A stretch of DNA of 32,711 bases, from the NCBI GenBank assembly GCA_046160675.1, contig JBJXHH010000009.1:1-32711 (forward strand), given 5' to 3'. Both the position numbers and the translations under genes were made by a program. This document shows positions 23,437-30,643 of the stretch, piece by piece (position 1 is the first letter of the stretch; each line of letters opens with the position of its first letter). Under the pieces are notes generated by a model. That model made no database searches. It saw nothing but the letters and a program-made list of their open reading frames with translations, and was not told the DNA's origin. Origin of the DNA: JACMJP01 sp046160675 (GTDB taxonomy: Bacteria; Bacteroidota; Bacteroidia; Chitinophagales; BACL12).

Positions 23437-23985
23437 ATGACGGACATTCAAATTACACTCAATGATGATAGTTTTTTTTTATTAAAGCCGCTTAATGCAA
23501 TAAAACCATCTATTTCTAATTGTCGAACTATTCAAAGTACACAGAATTCAGAGCCAGCTGGAATAACTATTACAGATCTATTTTCTCAAGAAACAATTTT
23601 GCACCTTCAATATATGAATAAATTTGAAGATGTAAAAAAGCAATTGAAGAAGTATTTATCATATGAAGATAGATGGGATGGATATAAAGCCAATAGATTT
23701 AGTAAAGAACAAGTTATGTTTTTTGAGATTTTAGTTGAGCAAATAGCTTCTTTACATAATAACTTAAATATTGAAGAAATATCTTCAACTCCTTCAAGCG
23801 ATGGAGCTATCAACTTAGAGTTAACAATTTCAAATAAGGAAATTCAAATTAAGAAATATTTTAATGACAAGTTTGTAGAATATTATTCCTATGATGGAAA
23901 GACTTCAAAAACTGAAAACTATCCAGCCGATTCCAATTTTTTGGTGGCGAAACTACTTGGGCTTAGTTATAAGGGCAATATGTGA
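23437..23985 (+). CDS. WDGY-motif protein (cassette gene 2)
   Basis: The protein has 182 residues with no signal or membrane segment. The recognisable core is YEDRWDGYKANRFSKEQVMFFEILVEQI (about residues 68-95), followed by SSTPSSDGAINLELTISNKEIQIKKYF. This matches a pattern I know from uncharacterised proteins (WDGYGA, then a helix, then P..DG.I.LE) that sit next to TIGR04255 genes. The N-terminal third looks beta-rich and unlike the core. A run of nine T at 23472-23480, codons 12-14, is a second slippage-prone tract. The gene begins five bases after gene 1, in one operon. It ends ATG-TGA-G; see the finding on the frame at this junction. Confidence 0.7.
   Translation: MTDIQITLNDDSFFLLKPLNAIKPSISNCRTIQSTQNSEPAGITITDLFSQETILHLQYMNKFEDVKKQLKKYLSYEDRWDGYKANRFSKEQVMFFEILVEQIASLHNNLNIEEISSTPSSDGAINLELTISNKEIQIKKYFNDKFVEYYSYDGKTSKTENYPADSNFLVAKLLGLSYKGNM
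23472..23480 (+). repeat. T9 homopolymer tract near the 5' end of cassette gene 2
   Basis: Nine T in codons 12-15 (FFL). Slippage here would abolish almost the whole product. Confidence 0.7.
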
Positions 23986-24382
23986 GTTTTATTTTCTTAA
24001 AATTAGGAAGATTCCAGATCGGCAGAAGATCTGGCGCTTAGCTCTCAAGCAAGAACAATATAAAAAGGATGGGCTAGTTCCTAAAATAGGTTTTTTGTCA
24101 GATAGTAGTGGACTTTCATGTCATTTAGAAATCCTTACAAATCTTAATAAGAGTTTAGGCAATCGATCCGAAAAAGTAGGTATACTTGAAGTAGATATAT
24201 CCACAATTAGAGGGAATGATATAAATGCAGACGTTGATCATGACCCTGACTTTGAAGCTATGTTTTACCCACACACATTAGTAGTTGGAAATAAACCAGG
24301 GGGTAAAGCTCTAACAAATGATGAAATAAGGCATATTATAAATAATAAGTTATATAGATGGGTAAAAGAGCCGAAATTTTAA
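23957..24382 (+). CDS. Cassette gene 3, unknown protein with GLS and HxLxxG motifs; start or frame uncertain
   Basis: The coding frame clearly covers KIPDRQKIWRLALKQEQYKKDG through VKEPKF (stop 24380-24382). Motifs are IGFLSDSSGLSCHLEI, VGILEVDISTIRGNDI, then DHDPDFEAMFYPHTLVVGNKPGG; this matches a small-protein pattern (GLSV, a VR-x-x-G segment, DP, then H.H..G) that I associate with the two preceding families. No good start exists: in frame there are only ATG at 23891 and 23894 (95- or 92-base overlap with gene 2) and TTG at 23957, which I list. The natural coupled start, GTG in the GTGA overlap at 23982, is in another frame and stops at 24041. A frameshift, or a +1 shift at the gene 2 stop, would solve this. 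An inverted repeat CCAGATC/GATCTGG (24014-24034) lies just after the junction. Confidence 0.6.
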   Translation: MGLVIRAICEFYFLKIRKIPDRQKIWRLALKQEQYKKDGLVPKIGFLSDSSGLSCHLEILTNLNKSLGNRSEKVGILEVDISTIRGNDINADVDHDPDFEAMFYPHTLVVGNKPGGKALTNDEIRHIINNKLYRWVKEPKF

Positions 24383-24395
24383 TTTTCCACCCCCT

Positions 24396-24453
24396 CTTGC
24401 ATCTTGCGAGGATGTCTTGGCTATTCGCTTGCAGCGAAAAAGATTTGTTATTT
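24396..24453 (+). repeat. 58-bp direct repeat, right copy
   Basis: Identical to 20696-20753 over all 58 bases. Beyond it the copies stay similar (AAATATATGTCT, then GCC, TTCGTTG) and then diverge. It begins 14 bases after the stop of cassette gene 3. Confidence 0.9.
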
Positions 24454-24601
24454 ATAAATATATGTCTACGCCTTCGTTGATTTCCTAAGCAAGGAACCTT
24501 TACCCTCAGATTGCTTCAACTTTATTACAGTATTTATTTTCAGTTGCATAAAGTTTCGCAATGACTACATGGGTCGTTTATATATAATAACAAGGCGGGT
24601 A

Positions 24602-24749
24602 GTCATTGCGCCTGCTTGCAGTGAAGAAGCCTGCAGCACAGCAGGCAAGAAAAACATACCCTTAAAAAATCAATGAAACCATGTTTTGAAGCAATCTCAA
24701 TTGAGTGATTGATTTCAGAGATTGCTTCGTCGTTCCTCCTAGCAATGAC
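24602..24749. repeat. REP-like inverted repeat, copy 2 (complete, with inserted stem)
   Basis: Outer arms GTCATTGC (24602-24609) and GCAATGAC (24742-24749), inner arms GAAGCAATCTC (24688-24698) and GAGATTGCTTC (24718-24728). Between outer and inner left arms is an extra GCCTGC-AGCACA-GCAGGC hairpin. A degenerate half copy follows at 24787-24814. Confidence 0.75.
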
Positions 24750-24880
24750 GTTCTTGGGTTTTTTTATCTGTAAACAACCCCAGCAAGTCATAGCGAGCGC
24801 AGTGAAGTAATCTCACCATCCCATTTCCCCTCCCATCAACAACCCTTCCACTCATTCTGCTAATATCAGCGCAATCTGCG

Positions 24881-24940
24881 CCTGCCTGCGCAGGCAGGGG
24901 AAACATTTTCATTCAGCCACCTTGAGCAGGCAGGGGAAAC
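24881..24940. repeat. GC-rich palindrome and short direct repeat
   Basis: CCTGCCTGCGCAGGCAGG (24881-24898) is a perfect 18-base palindrome. GCAGGCAGGGGAAAC occurs at 24890-24904 and again at 24926-24940. Confidence 0.65.
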
Positions 24941-25033
24941 AAAAACCCACCCTTTCCACCCTCCCCCTGTTATCAACTCATTTTAAATCATCCATCCTTT
25001 GCCTAATATTGCTATCCTAAACCAAACAATTTT

Positions 25034-27649
25034 ATGCGAAAGAACATTTACACTTTACTCATCCTTCTCATTCCCGTTTTTGTGCAGGCGCAAACCACCG
25101 TTTCCGGAACAGTTACTGATGCCGATGGTACCAGTATTCCCGGCGTAGCCATAGTGGAAAAAGGTACCACAAACGGAACCATTACTGACATTAATGGAAA
25201 CTATAACATTACCTGTAATGGCGCCACCCCCACCATTGTGTACACCTATGTTGGGTATGCTCCCGAAGAAAGAATGATAAGCGGAGGCGGCACTGTGAAT
25301 GTGATGCTGAATGAACAAACGTATAACCTAGGCGGGGTGGAAGTGGTAGGTACAAGAAGTATAAACCGCAGCGCAACAGAAAGCATGGTGCCGGTAGATG
25401 TGATTGACATTACCGCGGTAACCAATGCGCAGGGGCAACTGGATATAAACCAGGTTTTGCAGTATGCAGCTCCTTCGTTTAACAGTACAAGGCAAAGCGG
25501 AAGTGATGGCGCAGATCATATTGACCCTGCAACGTTGAGAGGCCTCGGACCCGATCAAACATTAGTTCTCATAAACGGAAAACGCAGGCACCAGTCTTCA
25601 CTCATAAACATTTTCGGAAACCGGGGAAGGGGAAATACCGGAACTGACCTGAATACCATTCCTGCTGCTTCCATAGAACGCATAGAAATTTTAAGGGACG
25701 GCGCTTCTGCGCAGTATGGTTCAGATGCCATTGCCGGTGTGGTAAATATTGTTTTGAAAAATGATGTGAATGAGTTCAGTGGCAATGTGAACACTGGGGC
25801 GCATCTTGCACAGTATAATTTTGACGGCCCTTCTTTAGATGGAAAAAACCTGCAACTGAACGGCAACTATGGTTTCCCCATTGGCGACGGAGGATTTATA
25901 AATGTTACTGCTGATTATCATTATCGTGGGCATACGAACAGGGCGGAGTTTACCGGCGATTTTCCTGACAATATTGATGTGCGGAATTTCTTTGGTGATG
26001 CAGAAGTAACTGACCTTACAGGTTGGTTCAACATGCAATACCCGCTGAATGATAACACACACCTGTATGCTTTCGGCGGATATAATTTCCGGGATGTTGA
26101 AGCCTATGCTTATCACCGGGATGCAACATCACCAAGAAATGTAACAGATATTTATCCCGATGGTTTTGATCCCATCATCGCATCAAATGTGGTAGACAAA
26201 TCTGTTTCACTTGGTGTAAGAGGTGATATCAAAAACTGGAATGTTGACTTCAATAACACATTCGGCAGTAATAAAATGCATTATTACGGAAGAGAAACAC
26301 TGAACGCATCATTAGTGGAGTTATCTCCTACAGAATTTGACGATGGTGGATTTTCTCTTGCTCAAAATACAACCAGCCTTGACTTCACGAGATTTTTTAG
26401 CGATGTGATGAATGGGCTAAACGTAGCTTACGGTATACAATACAGGGTGGATAACTACCAGATATTTGCAGGGGAACAGGGAAGCTGGTTTAATTACGGC
26501 GGGGTGTTGATTGATTCTTTGTTTGATGAAGAAACTGGTGAATTTATTGGTTTAGATACAGTAGCCAGGCCGGGCGGATCACAAGGATTCCCGGGCTTTC
26601 AGCCGGGCGATGAGACAGATGAATACAGAACGAACCTCGGCGCATACATTGACCTGGAAGCAGACTTTTCTGATATGTTCTCTATGAGTATTGCAGGGCG
26701 ATATGAAGAATATTCTGACTTCGGAAATACCTTAAATGGAAAGGTTGCTGCAAGATTAGCAATCAGTGATAAGTTTGCTTTACGGGCAAGTGCAAGCACA
26801 GGTTTCCGTGCACCGAGCCTTGCGCAAATTTATTTCAGTTCAACTTTCACAACTGTGGAGGGAGGAGAAATATTTGACCAGGTGATAGCAGATAATAAAA
26901 GTGTGGTTGCAAGATTGCTCGGCATCCCTGCATTGAAACAGGAAGAAAGTGTGAACGCCAGTTTCGGATTTACGGCAAAACCTGCTGTAGGTTTATCTCT
27001 TACTGTTGATGCATATTATGTAGCTATTGATGACAGGATCGTATTGACGGATGGTTTCGGTACTGATGATGATGTGATTGGTGATGAGCTTGCTGCGCTG
27101 GGTGTAACTTATGCGCAGTTCTTCACCAATGCCGTGAGTACCACCACTACAGGATTGGATGCAATTCTTTCTTACCGGATATACATGCAGGAAAATACTC
27201 TGACATTTACGTATGCAGGAAATTTTAACAGCATGAGTATTGACAGTGTATTTACAAATGAACTGCTGGAAGGAAAAGAACAAAGTTATTTCAGCGACAG
27301 GGAAAGATACTTCTTGCTGGCAAGTGCACCGCCAATGAAAATGAATTTAACTGCTGAGTATGCAACAGATAAATTGAATTTGAATTTACGCCTGAATTAT
27401 TTTGGCGAACTCACTTTCATTAATTACAGCGGTAATGAATATACTTACGAAGCCATGCCATCAGTTGACCTGAGTGTGGGGTATGATATTACAAATAATG
27501 CGCACTTAACTATTGGTGCAAGCAACTTGTTGAACACTTATCCTACACCCCAAGATCCTTACGAAACAGAAACCGGGGGCGCCTGGGATGCAGTGCAGAT
27601 GGGCTTTAACGGAACATTTGTGTTCGGGAAGTTAGGGTTTAAGTTTTAA
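25034..27649 (+). CDS. Orphan TonB-dependent outer-membrane receptor
   Basis: The protein has 871 residues. The signal peptide MRKNIYTLLILLIPVFVQAQ is followed by a carboxypeptidase-regulatory-like domain (about 21-95: TTVSGTVTDADGTSIPGVAIVEKGT). The plug domain follows at about 105-240: PVDVIDITAV, DINQVLQYAAPSFNS, DPATLRGLGPDQTLVLINGKRRH, ERIEILRDGASAQYGSDAIAGVVNIV. The rest is a 22-strand barrel ending in FGKLGFKF, with the terminal aromatic. These receptors import ligands such as siderophores, cobalamin or glycans using TonB energy. No SusD-like gene is adjacent, so a glycan-utilisation pair is not supported, and the substrate is unknown. A FAPSLAQIYFSSTF segment (FRAPSLAQ) is a conserved receptor motif. 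Only a one-mismatch -7 element (TAATATTG, 25004-25011) is seen. Confidence 0.93.
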   Translation: MRKNIYTLLILLIPVFVQAQTTVSGTVTDADGTSIPGVAIVEKGTTNGTITDINGNYNITCNGATPTIVYTYVGYAPEERMISGGGTVNVMLNEQTYNLGGVEVVGTRSINRSATESMVPVDVIDITAVTNAQGQLDINQVLQYAAPSFNSTRQSGSDGADHIDPATLRGLGPDQTLVLINGKRRHQSSLINIFGNRGRGNTGTDLNTIPAASIERIEILRDGASAQYGSDAIAGVVNIVLKNDVNEFSGNVNTGAHLAQYNFDGPSLDGKNLQLNGNYGFPIGDGGFINVTADYHYRGHTNRAEFTGDFPDNIDVRNFFGDAEVTDLTGWFNMQYPLNDNTHLYAFGGYNFRDVEAYAYHRDATSPRNVTDIYPDGFDPIIASNVVDKSVSLGVRGDIKNWNVDFNNTFGSNKMHYYGRETLNASLVELSPTEFDDGGFSLAQNTTSLDFTRFFSDVMNGLNVAYGIQYRVDNYQIFAGEQGSWFNYGGVLIDSLFDEETGEFIGLDTVARPGGSQGFPGFQPGDETDEYRTNLGAYIDLEADFSDMFSMSIAGRYEEYSDFGNTLNGKVAARLAISDKFALRASASTGFRAPSLAQIYFSSTFTTVEGGEIFDQVIADNKSVVARLLGIPALKQEESVNASFGFTAKPAVGLSLTVDAYYVAIDDRIVLTDGFGTDDDVIGDELAALGVTYAQFFTNAVSTTTTGLDAILSYRIYMQENTLTFTYAGNFNSMSIDSVFTNELLEGKEQSYFSDRERYFLLASAPPMKMNLTAEYATDKLNLNLRLNYFGELTFINYSGNEYTYEAMPSVDLSVGYDITNNAHLTIGASNLLNTYPTPQDPYETETGGAWDAVQMGFNGTFVFGKLGFKF

Positions 27650-27660
27650 AAAAGTTTTCT

Positions 27661-27721
27661 CCCGCAGATTTCGCAGAAAGACGCAGAAACATCATCTGCG
27701 AACATCAGCGAAATCTGCGGG
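27661..27721. repeat. Palindromic element between convergent genes
   Basis: Perfect 14-base arms CCCGCAGATTTCGC (27661-27674) and GCGAAATCTGCGGG (27708-27721), with further CGCAGAAA units in the loop. It lies 12 bases after the receptor stop and 5 bases before the next gene's end. It could act as a two-way terminator and resembles known interspersed repeats of this phylum. Confidence 0.8.
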
Positions 27722-27725
27722 AAAT

Positions 27726-28592
27726 TTATTTTAATACAGGATAAGAAATTTCCATTCCCCCAAAAGATTTATAAAAGTTTGCAATACCGGGTATCATACT
27801 GCCTTCAAAATCAAGTGTAGTGTTTGTGTTTGCATAGTGTTGTATCATGCTGTCAAGCAGGAAGGTCATGCTCTGTAGTTTTCTCCCCTCAGGCGATGAA
27901 CCCGCAACAAGGTAAATAAGAAAATGATTGGAGTGTAAGAAAAATACCGTCGAAAGAATATCTCCGACTTTGTTTTTTGTGCAGCGCAAAAATCCCTTTT
28001 CCCTCTTTACACATTCCCGCACAAGTTGTTCAAGTGTTTTAAAATCTTTTTGTTTCAGCTCACTTACTTTATCTCCAACATGTTTTTTTATAAAAGAAAT
28101 AAACTCCGGGATGGTAACTTCTGAAGAAACTTGAACACCCTTATTCTTAAGCATCTTCAAATTTTTCTTCACCGTAGAGCCATAGTTTTTATACAGAGTT
28201 TCATACCCGCTTTGCAGGGCAAGATGATGCGTAATTCTTTTTGAGGCATCTCCTAAATGATTTTGGGTGTTCAGGTGCAGGTAGATTTTTTTTTGTTTCT
28301 GCTCAAGCAGTAGCAAACAATCCGGTAAAGCAGAAAAATGTTTTTTATCTCTCGCAAACAGGCCGAGTTGCTGAACAAAAAACGGCTGGTACACTTTTTT
28401 GAAAAGGACATAAGACTTCAGGGGAACGGGAAAAACTGCCTTGTAATCATCTAGCACTATTGCAGCCCAGCTCTTGTTTGTTACAATGTCAAGATACCAG
28501 CTATAAGCATAAGGGATTGCATTCACCGCTTTGTCAATGCAGGCATCCCACTTTGCAGCATCTATTTTGTTATGTTCAAGGTATCGCAACAC
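27726..28592 (-). CDS. FemAB/GNAT-like acyltransferase
   Basis: The protein has 288 residues. There is no signal peptide. The layout is that of a GNAT/FemAB-like fold: an N-terminal Rossmann-like half with WAAIVLDDYKAVFPVPLK and FFVQQLGLFARDKKHF, then YGSTVKKNLKMLKNKGVQVS, a helical middle (VSELKQKDFKTLEQLVRECVKREK), and a C-terminal half with VGDILSTVFFLHSNHFLIYLVAGSSPEGRKLQSMTFLLDSMIQHYANTNTTLDFEGSMIPGIANFYKSFGG. The last stretch, ending DFEGSM..G...YKSFGG, is typical of this group. Substrate and acyl donor are unknown. The start is GTG at 28592; no ATG is in frame upstream. It is divergent from hflX and convergent with the receptor. Confidence 0.75.
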   Translation of the reverse strand: MLRYLEHNKIDAAKWDACIDKAVNAIPYAYSWYLDIVTNKSWAAIVLDDYKAVFPVPLKSYVLFKKVYQPFFVQQLGLFARDKKHFSALPDCLLLLEQKQKKIYLHLNTQNHLGDASKRITHHLALQSGYETLYKNYGSTVKKNLKMLKNKGVQVSSEVTIPEFISFIKKHVGDKVSELKQKDFKTLEQLVRECVKREKGFLRCTKNKVGDILSTVFFLHSNHFLIYLVAGSSPEGRKLQSMTFLLDSMIQHYANTNTTLDFEGSMIPGIANFYKSFGGMEISYPVLK

Positions 28593-28607
28593 AATTGATT
28601 CATCATC

Positions 28608-28615
28608 TATCTTTG
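28608..28615 (+). promoter_or_regulatory. -7 promoter element for hflX, TATCTTTG
   Basis: Exact TAnnTTTG on the plus strand, 46 bases before the hflX ATG. TTG at 28595-28597 is too close to serve as the -33 box. Confidence 0.35.
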
Positions 28616-28661
28616 CAAGAAGGCAGATGGAGGGTAAAATTATAAATCTGCCGGTAAACGA

Positions 28662-29843
28662 ATGATAGAACTAAAAGCAAACGAAAAAGAAAAAGCGATA
28701 CTTGTCGGGTTGGTAACACAGCATCAAACAGTGGAACAATTGAATGAATACCTTGATGAACTGGAATTTCTTACACAAACTGCAGGTGCTGTTGTACTGG
28801 AAAAATTTTACCAAAAGATGCAAACACCTGATGTGAGAACCTATGTGGGGAAAGGAAAGCTGGAAGAAATAAAACAATTTGTGGAAGAGAAAGAAGTTGA
28901 CCTGGTGATCTTTGATGATGAAATTTCCCCTTCGCAACTGCGCAATATTGAAACTGAACTGCGGGTAAAAATTCTGGATCGCAGTATGCTCATCCTGGAT
29001 ATTTTTTCAACCCGTGCACAAACTGTGCAGGCAAAAACCCAGGTAGATCTTGCGCAAACTCAATATATGCTTCCCCGACTGAAAGGACTTTGGTCGCATT
29101 TAGACAGGATAAAAGGGGGTATCGGTATGCGGGGATCGGGGGAAAAAGAAATTGAAACGGACAGGAGGATGGCGCAGCAAAAAATTTCTTTGCTGAAAGA
29201 AAAACTCAAAAAGATCGCCCTGCAAAATGAAACACAACGGAAGAACAGGGGAGAGATGATACGGGTAGCATTAGTAGGTTATACAAACGTTGGGAAATCA
29301 ACGTTAATGAATGTGTTGAGTAAAAGCGAAGTATTTGCAGAGAACAAATTATTCGCTACGCTGGATACAACTGTGAGGAAGGTTGTGTTTGAAAGAACCC
29401 CTTTTTTACTGAGTGATACTGTGGGGTTTATCAGGAAGCTGCCGCATCACCTGGTTGAAAGTTTTAAGTCAACGCTGGATGAAGTACGAGAGGCGGATGT
29501 ATTACTGCATGTTGTTGATATATCACACCCTGCATTTGAAGATCAAATAAAAACCGTACAGGAAACATTAAAAGATATTGGGGCTGACGAGAAACCTGTG
29601 ATCATGATATTTAACAAAATGGACCTGTATGAAAAAAGGAATTTTGATAAGTATTTAAGTGAAGAGGTAAAGAAAAATATTCTGGATGAACTCAAAAACA
29701 CCTGGATGGCAAAAGCAAATTCAAACGCTATATTTATTTCTGCCACCGAAAGGCGAAACCTGAATGAACTGAGGGAAAAAATCCTGGACCTGGTAATTGA
29801 GCAATACCAGGTGAGATATCCTTACAGGGCTGAGTTTTTTTAA
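28662..29843 (+). CDS. hflX: GTPase HflX
   Basis: The 393-residue ribosome-associated GTPase splits stalled or idle 70S ribosomes, notably under heat stress in other bacteria. The N-terminal domain (1-150) includes YVGKGKLEEI and IFDDEISPSQLRNIE, then the linker RIKGGIGMRGSGEKEIETDRR, which is diagnostic for HflX. The G domain starts at VALVGYTNVGKST (P-loop 206-214), followed by LDTTVR (G2), DTVGFIRKLPHHLVESFKSTLDE (G3, 252-255) and NKMD (318-321). It ends YRAEFF. The start at 28662 agrees with the family N-terminus. The last four bases overlap the stop of the convergent MORN gene. Confidence 0.97.
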   Translation: MIELKANEKEKAILVGLVTQHQTVEQLNEYLDELEFLTQTAGAVVLEKFYQKMQTPDVRTYVGKGKLEEIKQFVEEKEVDLVIFDDEISPSQLRNIETELRVKILDRSMLILDIFSTRAQTVQAKTQVDLAQTQYMLPRLKGLWSHLDRIKGGIGMRGSGEKEIETDRRMAQQKISLLKEKLKKIALQNETQRKNRGEMIRVALVGYTNVGKSTLMNVLSKSEVFAENKLFATLDTTVRKVVFERTPFLLSDTVGFIRKLPHHLVESFKSTLDEVREADVLLHVVDISHPAFEDQIKTVQETLKDIGADEKPVIMIFNKMDLYEKRNFDKYLSEEVKKNILDELKNTWMAKANSNAIFISATERRNLNELREKILDLVIEQYQVRYPYRAEFF

Positions 29844-30556
29844 TTTTTTTTCAATACATCATTTTCCCACACACCCGCATCCTGCATGCCATTACTATAA
29901 TAATATACCCCGTAACCATTGCGTTTATTGTTTTTAAATTCGCCTTCGTACTTGTCGCCGTTCTTGTATTTGTATATACCTTTTCCATTGTAATTCCCTG
30001 CTTTAAATGCCCCTGTATATGAATCGCCGGTTGAGAAAGTGAAAACTCCTTGGCCCTCATACAAGCCGTTCACAAAATTGCCTGCATATTTATCCCCGTT
30101 TGCAAACACCAGATTTCCGTCACCATCATACGTATCATTCTTCCATTCACCTTTGTACACTACTCTGTTTGAAAACACATAAGTTCCTTTGCCCTCTTTT
30201 TTGCCACTTACAAACTCACCGTTGTATACATCACCATTTGCATGGTTGGTTATCCCTTTGCCATGTATTACGTTATTTTTCCAACCTCCGTTATACATTC
30301 CGCCGTCGGCATATTTAAAAATACCCTGGCCATTGTAATTCCCTTTTTTAAAATCACCTGTGTAGCTTTCACCGTTGGCAAATGTGTATACGCCCTTGCC
30401 ATGATAGAGCCCCTTTTTGAACTTACCTGCATACGTTGCGCCGTCAGTAAATACATAAGTGCCGGTACCTTTTTCACAATTGCCACTTACGCAGCTTTGA
30501 GAATATGCTTCAAGAAAAGCAAGGTGTACGAAAAGGAATAAAACTAATTTTTTCAT
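29840..30556 (-). CDS. Secreted MORN-repeat protein
   Basis: The protein has 238 residues. After a signal peptide (MKKLVLFLFVHLAFLEAYSQ) and a short cysteine-containing segment (SCVSGNCEKG) there are eight tandem MORN repeats of exactly 23 residues (consensus YTFANGDxYxGxFKxGxYxGxG), and a ninth degraded unit (VYYYSNGMQDAGVWEND). MORN repeats form an extended beta-sheet plank, in other proteins used for lipid or protein contact. The function here is unknown; it is expected in the periplasm or outside the cell. The strict 23-residue period suggests recent or maintained tandem amplification. Its stop overlaps the convergent hflX stop. A -7 element one base off (TAAATTTA) is near 30570. Confidence 0.85.
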   Translation of the reverse strand: MKKLVLFLFVHLAFLEAYSQSCVSGNCEKGTGTYVFTDGATYAGKFKKGLYHGKGVYTFANGESYTGDFKKGNYNGQGIFKYADGGMYNGGWKNNVIHGKGITNHANGDVYNGEFVSGKKEGKGTYVFSNRVVYKGEWKNDTYDGDGNLVFANGDKYAGNFVNGLYEGQGVFTFSTGDSYTGAFKAGNYNGKGIYKYKNGDKYEGEFKNNKRNGYGVYYYSNGMQDAGVWENDVLKKN

Positions 30557-30643
30557 AATTGTAAATTTAGAAAAATTTAAATTTCTAGCTCAGGTATACG
30601 CATTTTCAGCTGATCTACACAGAAAAAAAACTTCAAAACGATT
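30557..30643. other. Short gap between MORN and glyA genes
   Basis: Both neighbours are on the minus strand. I see no clear terminator for glyA; T and A tracts only. Confidence 0.3.

Larger units (their letters stand above)
24383..25033. other. Gene-free stretch with repeats
   Basis: About 650 bases without a convincing gene. It holds the right copy of the 58-bp repeat, the full REP-like repeat, a degenerate half copy of it (24787-24814), and GC-rich palindromes, listed separately. A 62-codon minus-strand frame at 24603-24791 lies wholly within the REP element and is rejected. Confidence 0.6.

Noticed and set aside
23990..24010. Canonical -1 slippery site upstream of cassette gene 3
   Set aside because: The codons there (TTC TTA AAA TTA) do not form an X-XXY-YYZ heptamer, so ordinary -1 programmed frameshifting is not supported.
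24603..24791. 62-codon minus-strand open frame
   Set aside because: It lies wholly inside the REP-like repeat and its arms.
20600..24820. Possible CRISPR array because of repeated short units
   Set aside because: The repeats are few, unevenly spaced, and form inverted pairs; there is no regular repeat-spacer pattern and no cas gene.
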